The notes below the pieces were generated by a model, which was not told the origin of the DNA, did not search any database, and saw only the letters and a list, made by a program, of their open reading frames with translations. Both the position numbers and the translations under genes were made by a program. From positions 82,139-146,138 of the forward strand of contig NZ_NBYX01000019.1 of NCBI RefSeq assembly GCF_002099195.1: a DNA stretch of 64,000 nt, in the 5' to 3' direction. The first letter of the stretch is position 1. The number at the start of each line of letters is the position of its first letter. This document shows, one piece after another, positions 33,562-42,508 of this stretch. This DNA comes from Burkholderia puraquae (GTDB taxonomy: Bacteria; Pseudomonadota; Gammaproteobacteria; Burkholderiales; Burkholderiaceae).

Positions 33562-34443
33562 TCATGACGCGAAAGCGAAGAGCGGATGCTCGTTCAGGCT
33601 CTCGGCAACTGCACCGTTCCAACTGGTGGGCAGCTTGGCTTGCGCCGCTTCTGCCTCGTGCTTGCTGCGAAACGCTGCAAACACGCTTGCTCCGGAGCCG
33701 GTCATCCTCGCGGGGGTCACATCATACAACCATTTGACCACCTGCGCAACTTCCGCGTACTTACTTGTCACAACTTGCTGCATATCGTTCCGACCGAAAC
33801 TATCTGGCCATCCCGCATCGCTGCTTTGCTGTGCAAGAAAGTCCGTAATTGTGACGCGCTTCGAATCTCTTGTCAACAACTCATCTGAAAATATTTCAGC
33901 GGTTGGGACATGAACGCGGGGCGTTACAACCAAGAACCAGCGAGTCGGCAATTGTACCTCAGCTAATTCTTCTCCGATACCCTCTGCGAACGCATTTTTC
34001 CCAAAAATAAAAAACGGCACGTCTGCGCCGAGTTTCACTGCGAGCGACTGGAGCTCGGCGCGCGGCAGGTCGAGTTGCCACAGGCGATTCAGCGCGAGCA
34101 GCGTCGTCGCTGCGTCGGAACTGCCGCCGCCGAGGCCGGCCCCCATCGGCAGGCACTTGTCGATCTCGATGTCGACACCGTGTGCGGTGCCCGTATGCGT
34201 TTTCAGCAGGTTGGCCGCGCGCACGACGAGGTCGCTTTCCTCGGGCACGCCGGGAATGTCGGTGACGCGCGCGACGCGACCGTCGTCGCGCAGCGTGAAG
34301 TGCAGCGTGTCGCCCCAGTTCAGCAGCTGGAACACGCTCTGCAGATCGTGATAGCCGTTCGGACGGCGGCCGGTGATGTGCAGGAACAGGTTGAGTTTCG
34401 CGGGCGCAAGGCAGTTGCGCAGCGAGCGGGTCGAATCGGTCAT
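33562..34443 (-). CDS. ispE: 4-diphosphocytidyl-2-C-methyl-D-erythritol kinase
   Basis: The 293-residue GHMP kinase has LAPAKLNLFLHITGRRPNGYH (about 11-31) and the ATP-binding PMGAGLGGGSSDAATTL (about 98-114). It phosphorylates CDP-methylerythritol in the MEP isoprenoid pathway. ATG 34443 is chosen; the longer frame adds 40 residues that overlap the end of lolB. The stretch 33720-34010 is visibly richer in A/T than its neighbours, but the frame stays intact. It lies 25 bases after lolB. Confidence 0.95.
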   Translation of the reverse strand: MTDSTRSLRNCLAPAKLNLFLHITGRRPNGYHDLQSVFQLLNWGDTLHFTLRDDGRVARVTDIPGVPEESDLVVRAANLLKTHTGTAHGVDIEIDKCLPMGAGLGGGSSDAATTLLALNRLWQLDLPRAELQSLAVKLGADVPFFIFGKNAFAEGIGEELAEVQLPTRWFLVVTPRVHVPTAEIFSDELLTRDSKRVTITDFLAQQSSDAGWPDSFGRNDMQQVVTSKYAEVAQVVKWLYDVTPARMTGSGASVFAAFRSKHEAEAAQAKLPTSWNGAVAESLNEHPLFAFAS

Positions 34444-34468
34444 GCGTATGTCTGGGCTAGGCGGGTGC

Positions 34469-35083
34469 TCACTGATCGAGCACGAGCTTGATGTCGAGCG
34501 GCGGTGTCGCGCGCACGAGGTTGACGCGTTTGACGCCCGTGGCCGGGGCATCCGCGTAGGCAAGGTAGTCGATCGTCCAGCCGTCCTGGCGGATCTGCTT
34601 GACGCGCGTGCCGTCGGCCGGATCGCGCACCGTCTCCGCGGGCGTCGCGGGCGCGGCTGTCGGCAGCAGCCAGTAGCGCAGGCCGGCGAGCGGCAGTTCG
34701 AAGCCGAGCGTTTTCTGCATCAGGTCGCCGACATCCGGTGCATATTGCGCCGGACGATTCGGCAATTCGAGCGACGCCGCCTGCGGCGTCGATTTCACGA
34801 CCGCGAGCGTCTGGCCGAGCGGGCTGCGCAATTCAAGCGACACGTCGTCGCCGTGCTCCTGCCAGTCGAAGTTGCCGTACACATTCTGCTGCTTGCCGAG
34901 ACGGTCGTCGTACTGCACCGCGAAGCGGCCATGGTAAGCGTGCGTTGCGGCGGTCTGCAGCACCGCGCCGGCCGGCGCGCTTGCCGACGGCGGCGTGCTC
35001 GCGCAGCCGGCGAGCGCAAGCGCCGCGCCGGCTGCGGCCAGCGTGCGCTGCGCACGGGAGGACAGGGAAAACGTCGGGAACAT
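34469..35083 (-). CDS. lolB: Outer-membrane lipoprotein insertase LolB
   Basis: The 204-residue lipoprotein has a signal peptide with lipobox LAGC (cysteine near residue 26). The LolB fold follows, with AYHGRFAVQYDDR (about 52-64), WQEHGDDVSLELRSPLGQTL (about 77-96) and the C-terminal PLDIKLVLDQ. It receives lipoproteins from LolA and inserts them in the inner leaflet of the outer membrane. ATG 35083 is 5 bases after the TPR gene stop, so the two are probably co-transcribed with ispE. Confidence 0.93.
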   Translation of the reverse strand: MFPTFSLSSRAQRTLAAAGAALALAGCASTPPSASAPAGAVLQTAATHAYHGRFAVQYDDRLGKQQNVYGNFDWQEHGDDVSLELRSPLGQTLAVVKSTPQAASLELPNRPAQYAPDVGDLMQKTLGFELPLAGLRYWLLPTAAPATPAETVRDPADGTRVKQIRQDGWTIDYLAYADAPATGVKRVNLVRATPPLDIKLVLDQ

Positions 35084-35088
35084 CTGTA

Positions 35089-36912
35089 TCAGAGACCGTT
35101 GATCTGGAGGCGTTTCAGCGTCTGCACGAGCGTGTCGTTGTCCGGCTCGAGCTTCTGCGCGGCACGCCACGCGGAACGCGCGTCATCCTGCGCGCCGCTC
35201 TTCCACAGCACTTCGCCGAGATGCGCGCCGATTTCGGCGTTCGGCTGCAGTTCGTACGCGCGCCGCAGCACCTTTGTCGCGCCGGCCGTATCGCCCATCC
35301 GGTATTTCACCCAGCCGAGGCTGTCCATGATGTAGGCGTCGTTCGGCGCGAGCGTCATGGCCTTGTCGATCAGCTTGCTGGCTTCAGGCAGCCGCTGGTT
35401 GCGGTCGGCAAGCGAATAACCGAGCGCGTTGTACGCCTGCGGATTGTCGGGCTGCGTGCGGATCAGCTCGCGCAGCTGCTTTTCCATCGTCGTGTAGTGG
35501 CCGGTTTTTTCGGCCGCCATCGCGTAGTCGTAGCGCAGGTCGGGATCGTCGGGGAAGTCCTGGACCGCCTGCCCGAGCCGTGCCTCGGCTTCCGGATAGC
35601 GCTTCGCGGTGAACAGGATCGACGCGTCGGTGCGTGCGACCACGGCCGCATCGCGCGGATCCGTGATCGGCAGGTCGTCGAGCACCTTGCGCGCCTCGTC
35701 GGTCTTGCCCTGTTTCTGCAGCAGTTGTGCGCGCGTGATCTGTGCGGGGAGGTAGTGCTGGCTCGTCTGGTCGACCTTGTCGAGCCATTGCGACGCCTGC
35801 GCGTCGTTGTTCTGGTCGATCGCGATCTGCGCGAGGTAGATGTAGCCCTGGCCGACGTCGAGGTTCGGCTGCTTGTCGCCGAGCTGTACGTACTGCTTCA
35901 GGTAGCCGGTCGCTTCGTCGAGCTTCTTCTGCTGGATCTTGATCAGCGCGAGCGCCATCAGCGGCGTCGGATCCTTCGAGTCGAGCTTGCGCATCGTCTC
36001 GAACTGCTTTTGCGCGTCGCCGAGGCGATCGTCGGCGAGATAGAGCTGCGACAGCGCGAGCCGCGCATCGCGCGACTTCGGATTCTGCTGAACATATTTC
36101 TCGAACGACGCGATGCCCGCCGCGCGTTCCGCCGGCCCCATCTGCGACAGCATCAGGGCCGCCGGCAGGTAATCGGGGCGGATCTGCAGCGCCTGCTTCA
36201 GCGATTGCGCGGCGCCGTCCTTGTCGTCGACCGCAAGCTGCTGGCGCGCGATCGCGAGCTGGGCTTCGGGCCGGTTCAGGTCGTTCTTCAGCATGTCCTT
36301 CAGCACCGCGAGGCCGCCGACGCGGTCGGAGCCGCGCACGAGTAGCGCCTGCAGCGCGAGGATTGCCGGGCCGCGCGTCTCGCCGGTCGCCCGGGCCAGT
36401 TCGCGTGCGAGCATCGGCTGCGCGTCGGCCGGCTTGCCGGCGAGCACCAGCAGCGCGGCGTCGACCTGCGACGCGCGGTTTGAATCCGGGGCGTACTGGC
36501 GCCACAGGTTCGCGGCGGACAGCGCGTCGGCCGGGCTCTGCGCGCCAAGCGCGATCTCGGTCGCACGCTGCGCCATGCGCGGATCGCGCGTATCGCGGGC
36601 GAGCGCGAGATAGGTCTGGTAGGCCGGCGCGGGCTGATTACGCTGGAGCGCGACCTCGGCGGCGAGCACCTGGTAGACGATCTGGCTCGTCAGCGGCACG
36701 CCGGGAAGATTCTTCTGCTCGTCCGGCATCACATGCTCGAACGTACCCTGCGGCTCCGCGTCGTCCGATGCCGGATCCTGCGCGTGCGCCGGGAGGGCGG
36801 TGAGGGTCCAGGCGGCAAACAGCGCGACGCCGAGTGCACGGCGGACCGGGAAGGCGCGCACGCCGCGCACGGCGGCGGGGCGCTTCTGAAGCAGCTTCGA
36901 GGGCAGGGTCAT
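35089..36912 (-). CDS. Exported tetratricopeptide repeat protein
   Basis: The 607-residue protein has an N-terminal basic stretch and signal peptide (RRALGVALFAAWTLTALPAHA, to about residue 45). The rest is almost entirely TPR-like helical pairs, for example PRDAAVVARTDASILFTAKRYPEAEARLG and NPQAYNALGYSLADRNQRLPEASKLI near the C-terminus. Genes of this kind precede lolB and ispE in many beta-proteobacteria. A periplasmic scaffolding role in envelope assembly is plausible but not shown. Divergent from mutM across 86 bases. Confidence 0.85.
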   Translation of the reverse strand: MTLPSKLLQKRPAAVRGVRAFPVRRALGVALFAAWTLTALPAHAQDPASDDAEPQGTFEHVMPDEQKNLPGVPLTSQIVYQVLAAEVALQRNQPAPAYQTYLALARDTRDPRMAQRATEIALGAQSPADALSAANLWRQYAPDSNRASQVDAALLVLAGKPADAQPMLARELARATGETRGPAILALQALLVRGSDRVGGLAVLKDMLKNDLNRPEAQLAIARQQLAVDDKDGAAQSLKQALQIRPDYLPAALMLSQMGPAERAAGIASFEKYVQQNPKSRDARLALSQLYLADDRLGDAQKQFETMRKLDSKDPTPLMALALIKIQQKKLDEATGYLKQYVQLGDKQPNLDVGQGYIYLAQIAIDQNNDAQASQWLDKVDQTSQHYLPAQITRAQLLQKQGKTDEARKVLDDLPITDPRDAAVVARTDASILFTAKRYPEAEARLGQAVQDFPDDPDLRYDYAMAAEKTGHYTTMEKQLRELIRTQPDNPQAYNALGYSLADRNQRLPEASKLIDKAMTLAPNDAYIMDSLGWVKYRMGDTAGATKVLRRAYELQPNAEIGAHLGEVLWKSGAQDDARSAWRAAQKLEPDNDTLVQTLKRLQINGL

Positions 36913-36998
36913 GGAAATCCGTTCGATGTTTCAACCGATTGTAACGCGCTCGCTACAATACACGCACGATCGTGAATCCAGTCTGAGACCCGCAAAGC

Positions 36999-37826
36999 AT
37001 GCCAGAGTTGCCAGAAGTCGAAGTCACGCGCCGGGGCATCGAGCCCTTTGTCGCGGGCCGCCGCGTCGAGCGTGTCGACGTCCGTACCGCGATGTTGCGC
37101 TGGCCCGTGCCGGCGGGGCTTGCCGAGCAGTTGCGCGCGCGCGAGGTGCTCGCCGTCGAGCGTCGCGGCAAGTACCTGCTGTTCGAGGTCGATGCGGGCT
37201 GGTTCATCGTCCACCTCGGCATGACGGGCACGCTGCGCGTGCTGCCCGCGGCTGGCGTGCCGGTTGCCGCGAAGCATGACCACATCGACTGGATCTTCGA
37301 CGAGTTCGTGCTGCGCTTTCGCGATCCGCGCCGCTTCGGCGCCGTGCTGTGGCACCCGCGCGAGGCGGGCGACGTGCACGCGCATCCGCTCCTCGCGAGC
37401 CTCGGCGTCGAGCCGTTCTCGCCGGCGTTCACCGGTGCGCTGCTGCACGCACGCACGCGCGGCCGCACGGTGTCGGTCAAGCAGGCGCTGCTTGCGGGCG
37501 ACATGGTCGTCGGCGTCGGCAACATCTATGCGTCGGAGAGCCTGTTTCGCGCCGGCATCCGGCCGACGACGGCCGCCGGCAAGGTCTCGCTGCCGCGCTA
37601 CGAGCGGTTGGCCGACGCGGTGCGCGCGACGCTCGCCGACGCGATCGAGCGCGGCGGCAGCACATTGCGCGATTTTGTCGGCAGCAATGGCGAAAGCGGC
37701 TATTTCCAGCTCGACTGCTTCGTCTACGATCGTGCGGGCCAGCCATGCCGCGTATGCGGCACGCCGATCCGCCAGATCGTACAGGGCCAGCGGTCTACCT
37801 ATTTCTGCCCGACCTGCCAGCGTTGA
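36999..37826 (+). CDS. mutM: Formamidopyrimidine-DNA glycosylase
   Basis: The 275-residue enzyme begins MPELPEVEVTRRGIEPFV, with catalytic Pro2 and Glu3. It has the helix-two-turn-helix GVGNIYASESLFRAGI (about 171-186) and the C-terminal zinc finger CRVCGTPIRQIVQGQRSTYFCPTC. It removes 8-oxoguanine and formamidopyrimidines from DNA and nicks the strand. It stands 24 bases before mutY, so both arms of the oxidised-guanine defence share an operon. Confidence 0.97.
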   Translation: MPELPEVEVTRRGIEPFVAGRRVERVDVRTAMLRWPVPAGLAEQLRAREVLAVERRGKYLLFEVDAGWFIVHLGMTGTLRVLPAAGVPVAAKHDHIDWIFDEFVLRFRDPRRFGAVLWHPREAGDVHAHPLLASLGVEPFSPAFTGALLHARTRGRTVSVKQALLAGDMVVGVGNIYASESLFRAGIRPTTAAGKVSLPRYERLADAVRATLADAIERGGSTLRDFVGSNGESGYFQLDCFVYDRAGQPCRVCGTPIRQIVQGQRSTYFCPTCQR

Positions 37827-37850
37827 AACCATTTTCCACGATTAGATAAC

Positions 37851-38957
37851 TTGAAGCCGCCCCGCATCGCCCCCGCTCCGTTCCCCGTCACGCCGCTGCA
37901 CCGCACGTTCGCCACGCGCCTGGTCGCGTGGCAGCGCGAGCATGGCCGCCACGACCTGCCGTGGCAGAACACCCGCGATCCGTACCGGATCTGGCTGTCG
38001 GAAATCATGCTGCAGCAGACGCAGGTATCGACCGTCATCCCGTATTACACGCGCTTTCTCGAACGCTACCCCGACGTCGCCGCGCTCGCGGCCGCGCCGA
38101 CCGACGACGTGATGGCACTGTGGGCGGGGCTCGGTTACTACTCGCGCGCGCGCAACCTGCACCGCTGCGCGCAGGTCGTCGTCGCCGAGCATGGCGGCGC
38201 GTTTCCGGCGACGCCCGACGCGCTGGCCGAACTGCCGGGCATCGGCCGTTCGACGGCCGCGGCGATCGCGTCCTTCGCGTACGGCGCGCGCGCGACGATC
38301 CTCGACGGCAATGTGAAGCGCGTGCTTGCCCGGGTGTTCGGCGTGGAAGGCTTTCCGGGCGAGAAGCGCGTCGAGAACGACATGTGGGCGCTTGCGGAAT
38401 CGCTATTGCCCGACGCCGCGAACGCGGCCGACGTGAGCGCCTATACGCAGGGGCTGATGGATCTCGGTGCGACGCTGTGCGTGCGCGGCAAGCCCGATTG
38501 CGCACGCTGCCCGTTTGCGGGCGACTGCGTCGCGCAGTCGACGGGCCGCCAGCGCGAACTGCCGGCCGCGCGGCCGAAGAAGGCCGTGCCGACGCGCAGG
38601 ACCTGGATGCTCGTGCTGCGCGACGGCGACGCCGTGCTGCTCGAGCGGCGGCCGCCAACCGGCATCTGGGGCGGGCTGTGGAGCCTGCCGCAAGCGGACG
38701 GCGATGCGGCGCTTGCGGAACTCGCGCGCGGCTTCGGCGGCGGCGGCACGGTGCGGCTCGCGCCGCTCACGCACACGTTTACGCATTTCCGGCTCGAGAT
38801 CGAGCCGCGGCTGAGCGACATGGCCGGCGGTGGCGGCCTGCCTTCGGGCGTGCGGGACGCAGACACCGCCTGGGTGCCGCTGAGCCGGCTCGATGCGTAC
38901 GGCGTGCCGGCACCCGTGCGCAAGCTGCTCGATGCGCTGAGCGGGCCGCTGCTGTAA
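37851..38957 (+). CDS. mutY: A/G-specific adenine glycosylase MutY
   Basis: The 368-residue enzyme removes adenine opposite 8-oxoguanine. It has the catalytic Glu in SEIMLQQTQV (about 47-56), helix-hairpin-helix LPGIGRSTAAAIASFAYG (about 127-144) with the catalytic Asp in ILDGNVKRVLARVFG, and the 4Fe-4S loop CVRGKPDCARCPFAGDC (about 210-226). A C-terminal Nudix-like domain (about 240-360) recognises 8-oxoG. The start is TTG 37851 in a short AT-rich gap; no in-frame ATG occurs before conserved sequence, and the ribosome site is weak. Confidence 0.94.
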   Translation: MKPPRIAPAPFPVTPLHRTFATRLVAWQREHGRHDLPWQNTRDPYRIWLSEIMLQQTQVSTVIPYYTRFLERYPDVAALAAAPTDDVMALWAGLGYYSRARNLHRCAQVVVAEHGGAFPATPDALAELPGIGRSTAAAIASFAYGARATILDGNVKRVLARVFGVEGFPGEKRVENDMWALAESLLPDAANAADVSAYTQGLMDLGATLCVRGKPDCARCPFAGDCVAQSTGRQRELPAARPKKAVPTRRTWMLVLRDGDAVLLERRPPTGIWGGLWSLPQADGDAALAELARGFGGGGTVRLAPLTHTFTHFRLEIEPRLSDMAGGGGLPSGVRDADTAWVPLSRLDAYGVPAPVRKLLDALSGPLL

Positions 38958-39010
38958 CGAAGGGGTAGGGGGGGCGCGCTCAAGAAATCGCCGGGCCGTC
39001 CCAAGTTTTC

Positions 39011-39060
39011 CTGAGCCCCTCGGGGGCTGGCGCGAAGCGACAGGTCTGGGGCCCTTTATA
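39011..39060. repeat. Possible repetitive intergenic element between mutY and the LON-domain gene
   Basis: A CTGAGCCCCTCGGGGGCTGG hairpin (arms AGCCCC at 39014-39019 and GGGGCT at 39023-39028) is followed by GCGAAGCGACAGGTCTGGGG. The string resembles an intergenic motif I associate with Burkholderia genomes, but I cannot verify copies elsewhere. Lying between convergent genes, it could act in transcription termination, although no T tract is present. Confidence 0.35.
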
Positions 39061-39691
39061 ACCAGCCGTGCCGGTCGAGCACGTGGTGCACGGCGTCGAT
39101 GCGCGCGCCGACGTCCGGAAACTCCATCAGCTTCTGCCGCGCGCGCAGGTCGAGCGGCAGCAGTTCCGCGAGGCGGTTCGACACCCAGCTCGGATCGTCG
39201 AGGCGGAACGGTTCGCCGAACGGCAGCTTGCCCGGTTCGGACTTCTTCAGCGCGGCGATGATGCGCTCGAGCACTTCGGCGCACGAGCCGAACTGCGCGA
39301 GCGTCTGCTCGCCTTCGAGCGGGATGTCGTCGGGCAGCGGCTCCGCGATGCCGACCAGCAGCCCGTTGCCTTCGACGCGATACGACAGCAGCTCGAAACG
39401 CTGCGTGCCGACTGCCTGCAGGTACAGCATGCCGAATTCACCGGTATCGCATTCGGTGATGCGCGCCATGCAGCCGATGGTCTCGGGCACCGACACCGCG
39501 CCGTCCTGCGCGACTTCGGGCCCGCTCTTCAGCAGGCACACGCCGAACGGCGCGTCGTCGCGCAGGCACGCGCGGGCCATGTCGAGATAGCGCGCCTCGA
39601 ACACCTTGAGCGGGAGCAGGCCTCCCGGAAACAGCACCGTGTGCAGCGGAAACAGCGGCAGGTCGATCAGGGTGGTCGATAGGGAGGACAT
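39056..39691 (-). CDS. LON-substrate-binding-domain protein (peptidase S16 N-terminal type)
   Basis: The 211-residue protein is a stand-alone LON N-terminal domain. It starts with IDLPLFPLHTVLFPGGLLPLKVFEARY (about 9-35) and carries GVCLLKSG, the beta-rich core and a helical end. It lacks the ATPase and protease domains of Lon. Members are thought to bind proteins or peptides; in vertebrates the fold occurs in cereblon. It is the last gene downstream of rapZ (27-base gap) and convergent with mutY. Confidence 0.88.
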   Translation of the reverse strand: MSSLSTTLIDLPLFPLHTVLFPGGLLPLKVFEARYLDMARACLRDDAPFGVCLLKSGPEVAQDGAVSVPETIGCMARITECDTGEFGMLYLQAVGTQRFELLSYRVEGNGLLVGIAEPLPDDIPLEGEQTLAQFGSCAEVLERIIAALKKSEPGKLPFGEPFRLDDPSWVSNRLAELLPLDLRARQKLMEFPDVGARIDAVHHVLDRHGWL

Positions 39692-39718
39692 GGCGCGCGG
39701 GCGTTGGGGCGTGCTTCG

Positions 39719-40627
39719 CTAGGGTCGGTCGACCTCGGAGACGAGCCGCGACGACGCGTCGACATCCACTGGCGCGTCACGATGCCGCACGATCACGTTC
39801 GCCTCGTGCGCAAGGCGCGCGGCGAGCGTTTCCGCGATGAACACCGAGCGATGCTGCCCGCCCGTGCAGCCGATGGCGACGGTCAGGTAGCTGCGGTTGT
39901 CATCGCGGAAGTGCGGCAGCCATTTCATCAGGAACGCATGGATGTCGTCGATCATCTGGTGGACGATCGGCAGTGCGTCGAGAAAGGCGATGACCGGCTG
40001 GTCGAGCCCGGTGAGCGGGCGCAACTCGTGGTCGTAGTACGGATTCGGCAGCGCGCGTACGTCGAACATCAGGTCGGCGTCGAGCGGCACGCCGCGCTTG
40101 AAGCCGAACGATTCGAACATCACCATCAGGTCGTTGTTCTTCTGCTCGATGAAGCGCTTGACCCATGTGCGCAGCGCGTTCGCGCGCAGCGTGCTCGTGT
40201 CGATCTGGTGGCCGAATTCGGCGAGCGGTGCGACGAGGTGGCGTTCGCGCTCGATCGCTTCCTCGAGCGACGACAGCAGGCCGATGTCCGCATCGTGCGA
40301 CAGCGAGCCGGACAGCGGATGGCGGCGGCGCGTTTCGGAGAAGCGCTGGATCAGTGCCTGGGTGCTCGCATTGAGGAACAGCACGCGAACGTCGTGATCG
40401 CGCGACAGCTCGCGGATCAGGCCGGGCAGTTCGTCGAGCGACGCGCTCGAGCGCGCGTCGATCGCGACCGCGAGCCGGTGCTGGCCCTCCCCGGCGAGGT
40501 AGTGGGCGAGTTCGGGGAGCACGTGCGGCGGCAGGTTGTCGACGCAGTAATAGCCTGCGTCTTCGAGCGCGTTCAGCGCGACGGACTTGCCTGAGCCGGA
40601 GATGCCGGTGATGAGGACGATGCGCAT
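39719..40627 (-). CDS. rapZ: RNase adapter protein RapZ
   Basis: The 302-residue protein has a P-loop GISGSGKS (about 8-15), a Walker-B-like region and the C-terminal RapZ part with IGCTGGQHRSVFIAETLAARL (about 250-270). In E. coli it senses GlcN-6-phosphate and targets the small RNA GlmZ to RNase E; in Burkholderia the RNA partners are not established. ATG 40627 matches family starts. It closes the ptsN-hprK group, and the link to amino-sugar supply fits the GlcNAc genes in this window. Confidence 0.94.
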   Translation of the reverse strand: MRIVLITGISGSGKSVALNALEDAGYYCVDNLPPHVLPELAHYLAGEGQHRLAVAIDARSSASLDELPGLIRELSRDHDVRVLFLNASTQALIQRFSETRRRHPLSGSLSHDADIGLLSSLEEAIERERHLVAPLAEFGHQIDTSTLRANALRTWVKRFIEQKNNDLMVMFESFGFKRGVPLDADLMFDVRALPNPYYDHELRPLTGLDQPVIAFLDALPIVHQMIDDIHAFLMKWLPHFRDDNRSYLTVAIGCTGGQHRSVFIAETLAARLAHEANVIVRHRDAPVDVDASSRLVSEVDRP

Positions 40628-40702
40628 GGGAAGCAGAGAATCCTGACGTTTCATCATAGCACCGGCTCGACGCGTCGGCGTTGCGTGGCCGGCGCGTGCG
40701 GG

Positions 40703-41671
40703 TTACACCAGTTTGCCGGGGAACTGACTGTCGGGATCTTGCATCGCGAGTCGTTGCCGATCCATGAAATCGCGCAACGTGTCGATTCCGCGCAACTGCA
40801 GGATCGTGTTCCGGACGGCCGCCTCGACGAGCACCGCGAGGTTGCGGCCGGCCGCGACCTGGATCGTGACCTTGCTGATCGGCAAGCCGAGCACGTCGAC
40901 GGTCTGGCTTTCGAGCGGCAGGCGCTGGAATTCGCCGTCGGGGCGCCGTACGAGCTGGACGATCAGCTTCAGCTTCATTTTCCGCCGCACGGCGGTTTCG
41001 CCGAAGATCGTCTTGATGTCGAGCAGGCCGAGGCCGCGCACTTCAAGCAGGTTCTGCAGCAGCGGCGGGCAGCGCCCTTCGACGAAATCGGGGCCAAGTC
41101 GGACGAAATCGACCGCGTCGTCGGCGACGAGGCCGTGGCCGCGGCTGATCAGCTCGAGGCCGAGCTCGCTCTTGCCGAGGCCCGAATCGCCGGTCAGCAG
41201 CACGCCCATCCCGAGGATGTCGATGAACACGCCGTGCAGCGTCGCGCGCGGCGCGAGGATCCGCGACATATAGAGCCGCAGGCTGTCGATCACCGCGGCG
41301 GCCGACATCGGCGTCGTGAACAGCGGGGTCGACGAGCGCGTGCAGCGCAGCACGAGTTCGGGCGGCGCCGCGGCGCCGCCGGCGACGACGAGGAACGGCG
41401 GTTCGAGCGCGATCAGCTCGGCCATGTGGCGCGAGCGGTCTTCGTCGGTCTGCCGCTGGTAGTAGTCGATTTCGGCTTCGCCGAGCACCTGGATCCGGTT
41501 CGGGTGGATCAGGTTCAGGTGGCCGACGAGGTCGGCGCTCGAGGTTGCATTGCCGACGGTGTCGGCCGAAAAGCCGCGCTCCCAGCCTTCATGCCCCGTC
41601 AGCCAGCTCAGTTTCAGCGTGGCCGCGTTGTCGTCGAAGATGCTCTGGGCGTTAATGCTGGACGTATCCAT
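40703..41671 (-). CDS. hprK: HPr kinase/phosphorylase
   Basis: The 322-residue protein has an N-terminal Hpr_kinase_N domain (about 1-130), then the kinase core with P-loop GDSGLGKSELGLELISRGHGLVADD (about 156-180) and the HprK signature VRGLGLLDIKTIFGETAV (about 206-223). It phosphorylates the regulatory serine of HPr and reverses the reaction. In proteobacteria it accompanies PTS-Ntr. It lies 129 bases after ptsN. A possible extra target is the HPr domain of the fusion at 9163-11745. Confidence 0.94.
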   Translation of the reverse strand: MDTSSINAQSIFDDNAATLKLSWLTGHEGWERGFSADTVGNATSSADLVGHLNLIHPNRIQVLGEAEIDYYQRQTDEDRSRHMAELIALEPPFLVVAGGAAAPPELVLRCTRSSTPLFTTPMSAAAVIDSLRLYMSRILAPRATLHGVFIDILGMGVLLTGDSGLGKSELGLELISRGHGLVADDAVDFVRLGPDFVEGRCPPLLQNLLEVRGLGLLDIKTIFGETAVRRKMKLKLIVQLVRRPDGEFQRLPLESQTVDVLGLPISKVTIQVAAGRNLAVLVEAAVRNTILQLRGIDTLRDFMDRQRLAMQDPDSQFPGKLV

Positions 41672-41800
41672 GACTTTCGTCACTCCAATGGGCCGGTGCG
41701 TGCGCGCGGCGACGGACGTCGCCATGCCGGGCCGGCGCCGGGCGGCCCTGAACGGCGGCGCATGCCGCCGCGTACGGGAAAATATTCCGCCCGGATCAAC

Positions 41801-42256
41801 TCAAGGTTGCCACTGAGTGAGCAGGCGATGCAACTCGGCGATATCCGTTTCGTTGTGCAGACGCTCGCGCGCGTCGCGATCGGACAGCAGTTGCGCGATT
41901 TCCGACAGGATCTCGAGGTGCTGCTGGGTGGCTTGCTCGGGCACGAGCAGGAAAATCAGGAGGCCGACCGGCTGGCCGTCGGGGGCTTCGAACGGGATCG
42001 CGTCGGCGAGCCGGACGAACGCGGCGAGCGGGTGCTTGAGGCCCTTGATGCGCCCGTGCGGAATCGCGACGCCTTCGCCGAGCCCGGTCGAGCCGAGGCG
42101 CTCGCGCGCGAACAGGTTGTCCGTGACGGTGCTGCGGGCGATGCCGTTCTGATTCTCGAACATCAGCCCGGCTTGTTCGAACACGCGTTTCTTGCTGGTG
42201 ACTGAGAGGTCGATGACGACGTTCTCTATGGGCAGGATTTTGGCTAGGCGATTCAT
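41801..42256 (-). CDS. ptsN: PTS-Ntr EIIA component PtsN
   Basis: The 151-residue EIIA-Ntr shows LPIENVVIDLSVTSKKRVFEQ (about 7-27) and the phosphorylated histidine in GVAIPHGRIKGLKHPLAAFVRL (about 61-82). It relays phosphate state to regulatory targets such as potassium transport and carbon/nitrogen balance, instead of transporting sugar. ATG 42256 gives the family length; in-frame ATGs at 42313 and 42346 would add 19-30 unconserved residues, although an AAGGAG lies in that stretch. A terminator separates it from hpf upstream. Confidence 0.93.
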   Translation of the reverse strand: MNRLAKILPIENVVIDLSVTSKKRVFEQAGLMFENQNGIARSTVTDNLFARERLGSTGLGEGVAIPHGRIKGLKHPLAAFVRLADAIPFEAPDGQPVGLLIFLLVPEQATQQHLEILSEIAQLLSDRDARERLHNETDIAELHRLLTQWQP

Positions 42257-42461
42257 GTTGGCAGGCGATTGGGCGGCCTGGGGTCTCCTTGCGGCGGCAG
42301 ACTGATTATCCATGTTCGGCGATATCAAGGCGTTCGGCATCGGCAACCTGCAAGGCAGCTACCGCATCCAGCGCCCCCCGGCGATAACCGGAACATTATA
42401 GAGCACAGCCGCATGCGTGGCGCAGCGCGGACGGACCGGTTGCACCACTGCGCGGAGTCGC

Positions 42462-42487
42462 AAAAAAAACGCCCGGCGAACCGGGCG
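42462..42487 (-). terminator. Terminator after hpf, upstream of ptsN
   Basis: On the minus strand a 7-bp stem (arms CGCCCGG at 42470-42476 and CCGGGCG at 42481-42487) with a CGAA tetraloop is followed by eight T. It lies 22 bases after the hpf stop codon and divides the rpoN cluster. Confidence 0.88.
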
Positions 42488-42508
42488 ACGTGTGTGTTGC
42501 GGCGAAGG

